From Stereum hirsutum FP-91666 SS1 (lineage: Eukaryota; Basidiomycota; Agaricomycetes; Russulales; Stereaceae): DNA of 64,000 nucleotides. The notes beneath the pieces were generated by a model. That model worked only from the letters and a program-made list of their open reading frames with translations, ran no database searches and had not been told where the DNA came from. Location: assembly GCF_000264905.1 (NCBI RefSeq), contig NW_006763135.1, positions 909,179 through 973,178 of the forward strand, read 5' to 3'. Below are positions 10,823 through 21,324 of this stretch, one piece after another (within the stretch, counting starts at the first letter, position 1; every line of letters starts with the position of its first letter). The position numbers and the translations under genes were made by a program.

Positions 10823-11950
10823 ATGCCTACCAGTCATGATCACTGCAGGCCAGCTAAAAGGCCACTCGAGGCTGAGCCAGAATCCTGTCAGAACTGTGTT
10901 TCGCTAGGTGCCAAACGCCCAAAACCTCGAGCTCTCAGCCTTACGATCACGACCTCGGGGGATGCGACAGTAGAAGCATCTCACGTTCCGTCTGGAGACT
11001 CCCTCTTTTATAACGACGATGCTCTAGACGATGCTTCAACAGACGGAGATTCGCTATTTGACAGCCCTATAAACGACGAGAGCATAGCACCTCCGACTAC
11101 ACGTGCGAAACCACCAAGCACTCTAAACCACTACAATATAATCCCTGCAGCCTGTCGTACTGCCCCTCCCATCCCTGGCCTCTTCTTCGATCCTTACATC
11201 CAACTGCCCATCGGACTGGCCGACCAGGTCCTACACCAATGCAAAACCACATACTTTCAAAACCCATCCACGAATCAAATTATGCTTTTCGGACGCGCTA
11301 CCGACCCCTCATCTCCCGATGCCTCCACCAAGCCATCTAACTCGGGCATGCCTCCATTCCTCCATTCGCTTTTTTTGCACCTCGAAGAATTGCTCCGCCC
11401 ATCTCTCCCATCCGACATCCATAAACTCCTTTTTCCACCTTCATCGGAGCCTTCCCGTGCCCGGCAGGCGATCATAAACCTCTACAGGCCCGGAGAAGGT
11501 ATCACACCACACGTGGATCTGTTGGGTAGGTTTGGTGATGGGATCATCGGGGTCAGTCTCGGGAGTGGATGCGTGATGGACTTCCGACGAGCGAGTAGTA
11601 GCGAGGAGAAAGGCGGATATGGGACGGGTCAGGATATCGATACCTGGGATGACGGGTATATGGATGAGGATGGTGAGAGGAAGCGGTGGGGTCTATATCT
11701 ACCCGTGAGGAGTGTGTTGGTGATGTCTGGTGATGCGAGGTATCGATGGACGCATGGCATCGAAAAGAAAGAGGAGGATTTCGTAGAGCGCGAATCGGGT
11801 GTGGGCCTTGATGAGATTCCAAGGCGGGTGGCGGAGTATATCTCGAGAGGCGAAAGGCTGAGTATCACGTTCAGATGGTTGTTGCCGGGGGCGGAGATTG
11901 TGGGGGGATCAGACGCGTCTTTACATAGCCTCGTAGTGTTAGAGTGTTAG
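10823..11950 (+). CDS. AlkB-family 2-oxoglutarate/Fe(II) dioxygenase
   Basis: An Fe(II)/2-oxoglutarate-dependent dioxygenase of the AlkB type, which oxidatively demethylates nucleic acids or proteins. From the ATG at 10823 it has 375 residues. The first 110 are disordered and acidic. The catalytic half has the HxD iron ligands (PHVD, His230/Asp232), a distal histidine (TRW-type segment, WTHGI, His311) and the AlkB closing signature RLSITFR, where two arginines bind 2-oxoglutarate and substrate. The preceding NLYRPGEGI and GVSLGSGCVM segments are the usual AlkB strands. A 35-residue acidic insert sits before the LPVRSVLVMSG strand. Which ALKBH subgroup (4/6/8-like) it belongs to, and so its substrate, cannot be told from the sequence alone. 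Confidence 0.85.
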   Translation: MPTSHDHCRPAKRPLEAEPESCQNCVSLGAKRPKPRALSLTITTSGDATVEASHVPSGDSLFYNDDALDDASTDGDSLFDSPINDESIAPPTTRAKPPSTLNHYNIIPAACRTAPPIPGLFFDPYIQLPIGLADQVLHQCKTTYFQNPSTNQIMLFGRATDPSSPDASTKPSNSGMPPFLHSLFLHLEELLRPSLPSDIHKLLFPPSSEPSRARQAIINLYRPGEGITPHVDLLGRFGDGIIGVSLGSGCVMDFRRASSSEEKGGYGTGQDIDTWDDGYMDEDGERKRWGLYLPVRSVLVMSGDARYRWTHGIEKKEEDFVERESGVGLDEIPRRVAEYISRGERLSITFRWLLPGAEIVGGSDASLHSLVVLEC

Positions 11951-12226
11951 CGGTCACCCCACGGACATGCGAGAAACACCGATTATTACGCGATCAACCA
12001 GGGGCCACCGTTCTCTTCAAACAAAGGACAGACAAGAATGCGAGAAAGCAAATGCGAATTGAGACGATCGTATCTAACAACGTACTAGCGTGGGGTGACT
12101 GCATTACAACATCATCTATACACTCCTTCTTCGTCTTCGGGTAATTATGCCTGCCCTGACATCGTGTAAGACACACTCCCCGTGGTTAATGAGCATGCGG
12201 TTCAGGAAGTGTGAGGTGCGAGTGGC

Positions 12227-12723
12227 TCAGTTGCCGCCACGAAGAGCGAGGACGAGATGCAGGACAGCGCCGGCTTGGATGTTAACGTCCCGTGCGGACT
12301 TGTCGTCAGCCCTATATCCACCATGGAAGATTACATGAATCACATGAGTTGGCGATTCAAAAGAATGAAAGGGTAGAGGAGATCGACGAACAACTGCCTG
12401 CCCGAAAAGATCAGCCGCTGCTGAGGTGGTGGCACACCGGATTGCTCCTCGACCTTCTCCTTGATACGAGTGATCTATTTCACGCACGACCGCTCAGATT
12501 CTTCACGAGCAACATAACATATCGAATGGTGCACACCTTGTCATCGGGATCAATGTCCAGCTCGATCTATACATCGACGCGGTTTACAAAGACAAAAGTG
12601 AGCGCGTGCACACTGAACTCAAGTGTTTGCCCATACCTCTTTCCCTGTCAGGGTCTACAACAAGACTTGAGCACACAGTTATCCCAGAGAATAGATGACG
12701 CGTACCTTGACTTTGATCAACAT
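12227..12723 (-). CDS. RUB1: NEDD8/RUB1 ubiquitin-like modifier
   Basis: The ubiquitin-like protein conjugated to cullins to activate SCF-type ligases. Five exons on the minus strand: 12706-12723, 12637-12654, 12537-12566, 12392-12474, 12227-12311, separated by introns of 51, 70, 62 and 80 bases. All phases agree and the product is 77 residues. It opens MLIKVKTLTGKE, has the [13 protein letters not shown] turn, and ends [16 protein letters not shown], with alanine where ubiquitin has arginine before LRGG, is the NEDD8 hallmark, and the single residue after GG means processing must expose the diglycine. Budding-yeast Rub1 also ends GGN. Three exons are 18-30 bases, so ORF-based annotation misses this gene. 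Confidence 0.95.
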
Positions 12724-13029
12724 AACGATTACGGGTGGCGAGGGCGGTGGTGGTTGGAAGTGAAGGAGTCAGCAGAAGCTGAAAGATGTGTGGCGCGGAG
12801 AACGCGTTCTGAATCAGGCAAATCTCAGAGCACGTGGTAAGCTCGGATCAGCGCCACCCGGCCGCACGGCTCGTTCCACTCCCCGTTGGTCAGGCCCACG
12901 ACGACCGGCGACTTCGCTCAGCATCGCTGAAACATGTGAAGAGACTTTGTTTCCTCCTGTATACGCTCGTCTTCTTTCCTTTTCGTCGGTTTTTTATCTG
13001 TGTCAGAAAGTGAAAACTTCACCACCGCG
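12724..13029. promoter_or_regulatory. Divergent promoter, NEDD8 (-) and thioesterase (+)
   Basis: A 306-base gap between the two start codons. No TATA box is obvious; pyrimidine tracts (CTTCTTTCCTTTTCG) precede the thioesterase start. Confidence 0.45.
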
Positions 13030-13957
13030 ATGTCGAATCCTATAAACTGGCAGAAACTCGCGAAAGAACCGGTCCCAGGATCAGCTTCGCAGGAGCTGAA
13101 GGAGCGGGTAACTGGCACGTTCTACATGCTCATGGCGCGAGGCTCAGGCTTTGGGGACTCGATACTCAGACGGACACGGATAACTGAGGTGTCATTGAAC
13201 GCTAGAATCAACGAGCCAACTAAGAAGGAGGCGACCGTCGTTTGTGAACTAGACGTAGAGGAGGGTGGGTCCTGTTCTGAGCATGATTTCTTCATTCATC
13301 ACATTCAGAGCGCGCATCGTTCTGACAAGCTGCTTTCTTCCGAATCGTTACAGAAATGACCAACGTACTGGGTAACGTGCACGGTGGTAAGTGCTACGTC
13401 AATTTTATACGCATTCTCTTGATTTCAGACACCGTATTCGTCGTCAGGATGCTCTGCCTTTCTGATTGACAGGTAGGTAACAATGTCACTTCTGACTTGA
13501 AGCAGCTCTAAGACATGTCGGCGTTACAATCTATGTTTCTGACTTGGTTTCTCTGTCTTTTCAGCTGCTCGTCACTCCCATTCACTCTCCTCACCGAGAC
13601 GGGCACCATGGGTGTTTCACAGGCCATAAACATGTTATATCACGCGCCTGCGAAAGTGTATGTCTTCTTCCTTGAAGAAGGTCACATTTCAACTATAACC
13701 GACGGCCAGAACGCTCACGTGTCTTACATGCTCTTTTTAGCGGCGCTCATCTGAAGATCATAAGCACGACAATCGCGGTCGGATCTCGCGTTATGTCTGC
13801 TCGTTCTGAAGTACGTATGGATCTCTATTCGTTGATAACTAACTCTCAAGGCATATGCTTTTTATGACCCTTCTTCAAGATATGGGACACAACAAATAAT
13901 AGACTCATCGCATCAGGAGTTCACGTAAAGATGGAACCATCTCCTTCTAAACTATGA
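13030..13957 (+). CDS. Hotdog-fold acyl-CoA thioesterase, peroxisomal (PTS1 SKL), copy A
   Basis: ACOT13/PaaI-type hotdog thioesterase that hydrolyses acyl-CoA. Six exons (13030-13264, 13354-13386, 13448-13472, 13565-13657, 13741-13810, 13880-13957) give 177 residues with consistent phases. Family marks are the GNVHGG loop followed by CSAFLID, the long helix reading SQAINMLYH, and the AVGSRVMSAR strand. The protein ends SKL, a canonical type 1 peroxisomal targeting signal, so it should act in the peroxisome, probably in fatty-acid breakdown. The exon order matches copy B at 17445-18423. ATG 13030 is chosen because the upstream extension lacks an ATG. Confidence 0.88.
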
Positions 13958-14933
13958 CCAAACAGGACGACATGGCGCCTTGAAATAACCCTGGCCTATT
14001 CACAATATATTATGTTTCAACCCCGTACATCTGAGCGGGGGTTTTTTTTTATTGATCATCTCTATTCTTATGCACTCGTATCATGCGGCACTGTTGCATA
14101 ATTCATCTGCATCTGAATTCATGCCATACGTATGTGCCGAGGATATGTTACTCGTGGCTCATTGTTGGAACTTTCGCCACACAGACCTGCCCGATACTTC
14201 CCTGTTCCATCTCAAGAACCTGTCTTCATTATTTCGATCTTTCCCCGTTGCTGAATCTTCGCAGCACATCGGCACGAAAGACCTTCGGGCATGAGTCACG
14301 GGCCATACTTGGAGCACTTGGATCCGCCATTATAACCGAACCAAATCAGCTTGGTATCGCGGAGGCAAATTTATCGTGGTTGTTCTTTGTGGGCCTAGTT
14401 TCCGCGAGGACAAGGTATGTGCTTGCATTGTTTATGAGGAGGTTAATGTGCATCCGTCTTGCAGCGCAAGCCACGCCAAGTATGTGTGGCGAGCTCTGGC
14501 GGTGCCTCACATGACTTGCTACTGACACGTCCGAGATGTCGGTAATGACACCACCTTCTAATCGGCGCCTGAATCATCCTGAAGTGTTGAGGTAGGTCCA
14601 ACAAACGAGATATCAGGACGATTAAATCGGCTCAACGCCAACAAAGCATCGTTTTTTCCCGAAAAAATCACACGATAATACCTGACCACCTGCACCGCGA
14701 CCAAAAAAAAAGGTATTGCTTCAAATCTACAGAGCGAGCACGATAATCGACTGCTCTACAACCTACTCACAGCGCGAAACTGATATCCAGGAAGAGAACA
14801 TGGTCAACTCCGAACGATCTCCGTCTGAACGATAACACGCGGTTGAGACACACTCCTCGCCCCCGCCGTGTCATTCTCAACCCCCACAATCCAACATCGC
14901 AGCAAAGTGCCCACCCCAAGAATTCACACCGCG
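13958..14933. other. Intergenic, about 1 kb
   Basis: No supported gene. It holds the 3' end of the thioesterase, a hairpin with a T-run (separate entry), and the promoter of the charged coiled-coil gene. A 143-codon ORF at 14083-14514 has hydrophobic patches but no recognisable family or splice context. Confidence 0.4.
14019..14050 (+). terminator. GC hairpin followed by nine T's
   Basis: AACCCCG (14019-14025) can pair with CGGGGGT-type sequence (14036-14042) around a ten-base loop, followed by a run of nine T's. This looks like an intrinsic terminator or a Pol III stop, 62 bases after the thioesterase stop. In a fungal nucleus its role is uncertain and it may be chance. Confidence 0.3.
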
Positions 14934-16660
14934 ATGGATAATCTTCCAACCAACTACAACAAAGTAGTCCCCTCCGGCTCTCCACAGGAAGTCCAACCCA
15001 CCGAATCCACGGGAAACAGCGTTGATATGTCGAGCTCAGGCCAGTCCGATTCCAGAGGTGAGGACAAAGCACGCCTATAGAACTAAGCAACGGTGTTGAT
15101 TTACTTACCGCAATGTATGAACTAAACAGCCGAGCCGACGAGTAACGATTCGAGCTCTCACAACAATGAAGACAACAATGTGTCTGGAGAGGCTGTGAGT
15201 GGTTCTCTCCCGCCCTCTCCCACTCGCAATATCTAACTCTGACCGTACTTCTCTCGAATCACGTATTCAATCTTCCCCGTTTGCTCTCTTGCGGATCCCT
15301 GCGTCCTTGACCCACAATCTGGCGACCGTAGGAGGCCGATTTTGAGCCTCTTCACCACGCTCCCTTTTTAACCGTCGAGGAAGTGTTCAGTGCCGACCTC
15401 CCTGTCCAGAACATTGCGGCCACTATCTCCTACGTCGAGGCGTCACAGCTCAACGAAATGACCATCCAACACAAAGTGTTGTTCATAATCGTCAAGATGT
15501 TCGAGAAATGGCGCTTGCCGTGGTCCAAGAAGAATTTCCGCCATATTCAAACAAGCGCCGGGTTTCTCAAAATCGTCGCCTGGGCCATGGACAACTCCCC
15601 ATCCGAAATCGCCGACACGGGTGAAGACTGGACTCGGATCGACCAGGACTTGTTATCGCCGCCCACAGGCCGCACCGACGAGTTCATAGTTGAAAGACTG
15701 CGGAAGGTCTATGAACAGTTCGATAACTTTGACGAGCTTTTTGCGCAGGCTCTAGCCGATCTGAAGGACACAGACGACGAGGCTGATCTCCCTGGCAAAG
15801 AGAGTCCGGACGGCGAACCTACAGACTGCGATCCGAGCTTGCCAGAGTGCGACCACACTGCCGAAACCGAATCAACCAAGGAGGGTCAGAAGTTAGCGCG
15901 AGCCCAAGAAGTGGATAGGAAGGAGAAGGAGGATAGTGCGATGGAAGACGAGGAGCAGAGAGATGAAAAAGAGACGATACGAGAGAAACAAAGGAAAGAG
16001 GAGAGGAGGGTAGGAGAGGATATGGGAAGGGAAAAGGCGAGAGAAAAGAAAAATGGAGACAAGAAGGTGAAAGACGAGAAGGTCAGGATGGAGAAGAAAG
16101 GAACGGCCGAAGCAAAGAGAAGTGATGAAGAGGAGAGAAAGAAGCGAGACAAAGAACAGAAAGATGCTGCAAGGGCGGAGAGAAGCAAGAGAAGGGAAGA
16201 ACGGAAAAAGGAGGAGGAGGAGAAAGAAGAGCAAGAACGAGGAGAGGCGCGACTAGAGGGACAAGAAGTGGACGGGGACGGCGCCGAAGGTCCGCCGACC
16301 GACGAAGAAGACAAGACGGAACGGGATAGCGCTTACAGCCAGGAGGAAGAAAGGGAGGATACATCGGGCACCGCTGCCACATCCGCCTCACCAGCCGCCA
16401 CTTTCATGTCCTCCGCGCCATCGCCCGCAACGAACGCCACATCCATCACTTCTCTATCTCCTCTTGAAGGCTCCCTAAAAATCGTCCCCCCTGCACCGAG
16501 CGACCCGCGCCGCGCACTCAGCACAATGCAAACCCAGGTTAACCAATCTTCCTCTCGCAATCCACAACGCCAGCCTCCCAAGACCACCCAGAAAGGGAAG
16601 AAGAGAGCCGGAGACCATCAGAGCGACAAGGAACAGGTGCGAAAGCATCCTCGTACCTGA
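14934..16660 (+). CDS. Charged Lys/Glu coiled-coil protein, unknown function
   Basis: Three exons (14934-15057, 15130-15194, 15332-16660) splice in phase to 505 residues. The N-terminal 60 residues are Ser/Asn-rich and disordered. Residues about 70-210 look folded (for example NIAATISYVEASQLNEM, then SKKNFRHIQ and VAWAMDNS), and could be an all-helical domain. Residues about 235-370 are almost entirely Lys, Glu, Arg and Asp, a long charged helix or coiled coil. The tail is Ala/Ser/Thr-rich and ends in basic KKRAGD and RKHPRT patches that may be nuclear signals. I do not recognise the family. It lies between the two thioesterase copies. Confidence 0.7.
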
Positions 16661-17444
16661 AGGACCACGACGAACCTGAGGAGGTTGAGAGTAGACGATG
16701 AAGTAGTTTGGACAAAGGCGATAGCCTGCCGAAGGTGCGGAGGGGTCACAGTCATCGAACGGTGAAGGGGAGCAGGCGCTCGAGCAGTTTGCAGCGCGCG
16801 GCACACGAGGAGTACGTACGCCTCACCTGTTGTCGCCCTCGAGAAGTGCAAGAGCGGAAAACTGTTCATGAATTGTCCTGTCTGTCGCCTTTGTACATAC
16901 TGAACTGTAACACATATGAAAGGAAGGAAAGAAAGAGTTTTTACTTACACTCGCAATAGGGTCTTGCACAGTATAGCCGCTTTTGTTGCGTTTACCTAGA
17001 TAAGTCGCAAGAGTTAGTGCGGAATGTGGATCGATGAGGTCGCTATACGTATCGTACCTCGAACGCATCGTTCTGCGCCACTCGAACTATTCGACTCGTG
17101 TGAACTTACTCGAAGTCAGGTCTGACTCGCATGAGAGCGAATAAAACGTCCAGTAATCTGTTTGCACAAGTAGGAGGGCCCAACCGAGCGAAAGGAAGGA
17201 AGAACGGGGCTGGGAAGAGGAGCGACGAGCGTCGAAAGCAAGGTATCAATCTTGCGGTGGTCACCGACTCGGATGAGCCAATCTTTCGGTGCAGTGACTC
17301 ACTCTCCCAAACTTCACCTGCGTTGCAGCATTATGCAGTCCAATTATGGTAGTAGCTTCATTTTCACTGGCTCAGTGAGACATACGAGTACACACCACGA
17401 ATACAGAGTAATGAGAGTACAACAAGTACAACAGCGCCGACGAG
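16661..17444. other. Convergent intergenic region
   Basis: Downstream flanks of two convergent genes. Nothing coding or repeated is seen. Short open frames here lack homology and splice logic. Confidence 0.4.
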
Positions 17445-18423
17445 TTACAATTTGGCCACCGCTTTCGCCGCTCCTCCCACCTTCGTGTGCATAGCTGATA
17501 CGACCAGAGCGTTGGTTTTCTTGTTTCTGATCTAGTTGATATATGGGCATCATTATAGCGACACGACTAATGGGGTGGAGCCTACCTCACATCGTGACAC
17601 TCGAATTTTCCCTTGATTCGTAACGCTGGTTGACACGATCTTGAGCTCTGTGCCTCTACAGGATTCGATCAGGATCGCAAAGGTCAGCCCATGGAACAGG
17701 ACAACAAAATGGAAGACATGTGACGCACAACGGCGCAAGTCCGTGATAAATGAGATTCATGGCCTGGGACATCCCACTACTGTCTGTCTTCTGGAGCAAG
17801 CCGAGCGTCACAAGGGGTGTCGAGGAGCACCTAACCGAAATACCTGTCAATGACGATTATCACGAGCAGATATAGTCGGTTACATACATGTCGACTAGCC
17901 ATGCACTGCAGGATCCATCTATGGTGCCATCGTGTCATCGTAAACTGTCAGCACCATTTCAAGTCGGAGGATCATAGCTGAACCCACGAAGCGAGCCGAA
18001 GGGATTCCGCATGTCTGAATGTTCGAAGACCAGTGGCCCGTGTCAGCTCGTTATTCTCTTCACAAGTTATGCAGAACGAGACGTGCCGTCCATCACAGTG
18101 GTCTCAATCACGACCTCAGCCTGCACCCCGCCCCCATCCACCTCACGGACGTGCACTTCCGTCATGTTGAGCCTTCTACCTAACATAGCTCCCCAACCCT
18201 TTCCCTTGATTACATCCGTGAAAAAGGCCAGGACATTCACTCCTCGGAGGACGTCCTCTTCCGAGATACCGCTAAACTTGATGGTGCTGTAGTCCTGGTA
18301 AGGAGAGTTAGGCAAACTGTTGATCCAGGCCCATTGGTCGTTGATCTTCGGGTTTCCAGCGTTTTTGGACGCAGGAGACAAAGTAGAGGCGGAGGCTTGC
18401 ACACGGAAGGAGGACTTGTCCAT
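17445..18423 (-). CDS. Hotdog-fold acyl-CoA thioesterase, peroxisomal (PTS1 AKL), copy B
   Basis: Paralogue of the gene at 13030-13957, hidden by its introns. Six exons: 18078-18423, 17988-18014, 17888-17918, 17729-17830, 17586-17655, 17445-17531; phases close to 220 residues. The small exons carry the family core: MRNPFGSLHG, then CSAWLVDMCSS, then SGMSQAMNLIYHG, then TELKIVSTSV. Exon five is 70 bases in both copies. The extra length is at the N-terminus, about 40 residues. It ends AKL, an accepted variant of the peroxisomal targeting signal. The first donor (GTTCTG) is weak, so the residues around DGTS are the least certain. A TATA box lies at 18541-18547. Confidence 0.82.
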
Positions 18424-19357
18424 GATAAGACGAAACAAAGCATGTTTGTGAGACGTGGGTCCACACTTAAGCCCGGCAAGACCATGGCCGCATCCATGAA
18501 CGTGAAAGTGTCGCGTGCCAGATGCTGTAACGTTCTGAGTTTATATAGCAGCTGCTACCCTGGCCCCTAAGATAATCGCGGCCAGAAGACACGCCAGTTG
18601 AAGCTTCTAGTTGACCACCCAGCCGCCTGAGCGCAGCATGGTGATTCGAGCGCTTCTAGGACCCGCAGACATCCAGACACCTGTAGATACGAGACCGCAC
18701 CAGCTGAGTGAAGCAGATTGCATGAGGCAGAAATTGTAAAAGCATATCGGTCGTGTTGTTGTCATCAAGTTATTGTCGTATGTAGCATGGGAAAACCTGG
18801 GAAAACAAACGGAGGGCCGTGAGAACTCCCTCGGCAACGTCCGGAGCTCTTCTTTTGTCGCCTGAAATGGAACTTTTCAAATTTCATGGTTTCTTGTTGT
18901 TGGCATGACACGTCGGAACTGATTCGAACACTGAACGGACTGACACTGACACAATAGTGTGAGACTTTTGCGAAACTGTTAGCGCGCTTGTTCTGTAGCT
19001 TCCATTTGATCTTGATACCTTATCATTCGAGCCTGCGACGAGTCAACGCCAACCATCTCTTCTCTGATACCCACTTCATCTTGACCTAGAGCTGACGCCG
19101 AAAGTCGCTAATACACTCTCGAGTCTCTCTCTTAATCATACTGGTATGTACTAAAATCACTGACATGTAGCCGTGTCGAAGCTGACGAGCCTTGCTCATC
19201 CAGCTAGCTCTGCACATCTTTGGCGACTTCTCACACTCCTTCAGATCACTGTATTCACAAACTAAACACATCTTCCTCTTACCTGTACCCTCCTGGAGAG
19301 GTATTTCCTACACTGCGCGACTATCAGGACCGTCTTGACGACCGGACTCTATCTGAA
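18424..19357. promoter_or_regulatory. Divergent intergenic: TATA of thioesterase B and 5' leader intron
   Basis: A minus-strand TATA box (TATATAA, 18541-18547) lies 118 bases before the thioesterase B start. On the plus side, 19144-19203 has a full intron structure (GTATGT donor, GCTGAC branch, CCAG acceptor) with no ATG upstream, suggesting a 60-base intron in the 5' untranslated region of the next gene. Confidence 0.45.
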
Positions 19358-21133
19358 ATGCCTCATGAACCCACCTTATATCAATCCCCACCGCTATCCC
19401 CCGAGTCTATACACTCCAGCCAAATCGACAGAGGAGAAGGGAACGTCCACCTACAATCAATCAATGACATGTCTGGACTTCTTTCCCGGAGAGGGCCATT
19501 TACCAGAACGCACAACTTCAGGGGCGGCTTCCCCCATCGAGGTGTCGTTCAAGTTGCTGATGAGACGTCCTCCGGTAGCGACGACGCACTAGATTCAGAC
19601 GGTGATAGTGCTTTGGATAACGGTGGCAATGTTGGATCACCGACAACCACACGCCAGACGCTCCCTCATAGGGCGCCTCCCAAATCTATCCTTCGCCCTC
19701 CTACCCGCTTTTCACCGTACGGCCCTGCCCCTCGCTCACCACAATCGTCCTCTCCTCTCGCTCGCGGCGAAACCTCGAAAATCGTTGCTTTCGTCCAACC
19801 CATGCCAATCAAGCCTCTAGCCATTCGCAATCTTCCTTACTCCCAGCCCAGCCCACGACGGTACGCCCTAGAGCATTGCCGTGAGGTTCGCAGTCTGTTA
19901 CCTTACGCTGGCGACATCCGATCTCCTTCCATCCAGGACCAAGTCCGGGAGGCTCGCGATCAGCTCAGAAATCACCGTCCACACACCTCCACTCCCTGTT
20001 CTGCCTCTAATCATGGTTCAACAAGCCAAGAATGTCTCAACGAAAGCTTTAGAAGCTGTCGTTCGCGCACACCCACTCCATTCCCTTCGCCTACAAGCAG
20101 TCACTGTTCTCTCCCACCCCCAATAACCCCACATGGAACGCAGGGCGACTTCGACGTTGTCCCCCACTTGCTTCCAGTCGGAGACTTTCACTATCACGAT
20201 GGACTTCAGGGCCTATTCGACGATGCTTCTGCCTCGGATTCGGCGGAACGCGTTCGCCTCATCCAGGACTACCACGAAACGGACGGAAGTTTACTAGCAA
20301 CTATTCAGCAGGAGGACGATGAGGATGCCGGTGACCTGCCAACCCAAGCCCCACCACGAGCTCCCCGCCAAGTCAACTGGCCGCTGTCTTCGGGGGTCTC
20401 AAATTGGTTGTCGTCGTCCAACCACCCTGGATCGCCAACGGTCCCATCCATCGCTAACTCGCGGGAGTCAACTCCATCATTCCGCAGGTCTCCCACGCCG
20501 TTGCTCCAGCAGACTGACGATGTCGACTCCATCTCTCTCCCGGACCCGACTCAGCGACTCGTTCGCGAACCTCGTCCCCGCTTCGAACTTGCTCCGACAA
20601 TCTGCCCAACTACTCGTTCGAGTGCAAGTACCGACGTTTCAATGACACGTCGTACACCCCTCGGGAACGCTTCCAAGAGACCCTGGAACTATCTATCATT
20701 CGTTCTGAACAGATCTCCCCGCCAACTCTGCGTCTTTCTTAAGCCCTGCACCGGCGATATCACGAAGATCATGCACGCGGTCCAGGCTGTAGGCCTCATC
20801 GCATTCCTCTTCACGAAATCTGCGGCCATCCTCGATGGCGCAGACGGGCCCGTCACGTACGACTATGGACACGACTGGTGGATCTTCGTGACGAAGGACA
20901 GAGAGACATGTTCGGCGTTCAATGATAAGAGGCGCGAGGGTTGGAACCCGGGAGAGTTTGGGACGAAGATCGGGAAGTTGGGGTGGGGTTGTGATGCGTC
21001 GTTGATCGAGAAGGAGTTCGATTTGGTGGAGGAGGCGGCGGCGAGGGGCGAAAGTGTGTTGTTGCCGGCTCAGTTTATGGCGGGTCCGATTGGCGCTATG
21101 GTCGTCTGGTGTTCGATAGCTTTGGTATGCTGA
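19358..21133 (+). CDS. Unknown disordered protein with hydrophobic C-terminal tail
   Basis: Single exon of 591 residues from the first ATG; the frame is open about 46 codons further upstream but has no ATG. Residues 1-440 are Ser/Pro/Thr-rich and disordered, with acidic patches. The last 150 residues look folded and conserved-like: a hydrophobic helix around IMHAVQAVGLIAFLF, a DWWIFVTKDRETC segment, WGCDASLIEKEFD, and a final hydrophobic stretch near GAMVVWCSIALV that may be a tail anchor. I cannot name the family. A GTATGC motif just before the stop leaves room for another exon, so the extreme C-terminus is provisional. Confidence 0.7.
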   Translation: MPHEPTLYQSPPLSPESIHSSQIDRGEGNVHLQSINDMSGLLSRRGPFTRTHNFRGGFPHRGVVQVADETSSGSDDALDSDGDSALDNGGNVGSPTTTRQTLPHRAPPKSILRPPTRFSPYGPAPRSPQSSSPLARGETSKIVAFVQPMPIKPLAIRNLPYSQPSPRRYALEHCREVRSLLPYAGDIRSPSIQDQVREARDQLRNHRPHTSTPCSASNHGSTSQECLNESFRSCRSRTPTPFPSPTSSHCSLPPPITPHGTQGDFDVVPHLLPVGDFHYHDGLQGLFDDASASDSAERVRLIQDYHETDGSLLATIQQEDDEDAGDLPTQAPPRAPRQVNWPLSSGVSNWLSSSNHPGSPTVPSIANSRESTPSFRRSPTPLLQQTDDVDSISLPDPTQRLVREPRPRFELAPTICPTTRSSASTDVSMTRRTPLGNASKRPWNYLSFVLNRSPRQLCVFLKPCTGDITKIMHAVQAVGLIAFLFTKSAAILDGADGPVTYDYGHDWWIFVTKDRETCSAFNDKRREGWNPGEFGTKIGKLGWGCDASLIEKEFDLVEEAAARGESVLLPAQFMAGPIGAMVVWCSIALVC

Positions 21134-21324
21134 AGATATCATCCACAGCTTTGGGGGGCCCAATCTGGGTCGGGAGGCTGGGCTTCTTTTAGATGACACG
21201 GTTTACAAGTTATGTTTCTTCTGTAGCAATTGTAGCATACTAATCATGTAGCCATTATATCACAAATAAGCATCAATCCAATCAGCATACGACTTCAAAA
21301 GCCTCTATCCCTAGAGGGCAAAGT

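Noticed and set aside
14083..14514. 143-codon ORF with hydrophobic stretches, possible membrane protein fragment
   Set aside because: No homology I can recognise, no splice structure and no promoter context.
15886..16314. Long minus-strand ORF opposite the charged coiled-coil gene
   Set aside because: It is the mirror of Lys/Glu codons (Ser/Leu/Phe), a known shadow artefact.
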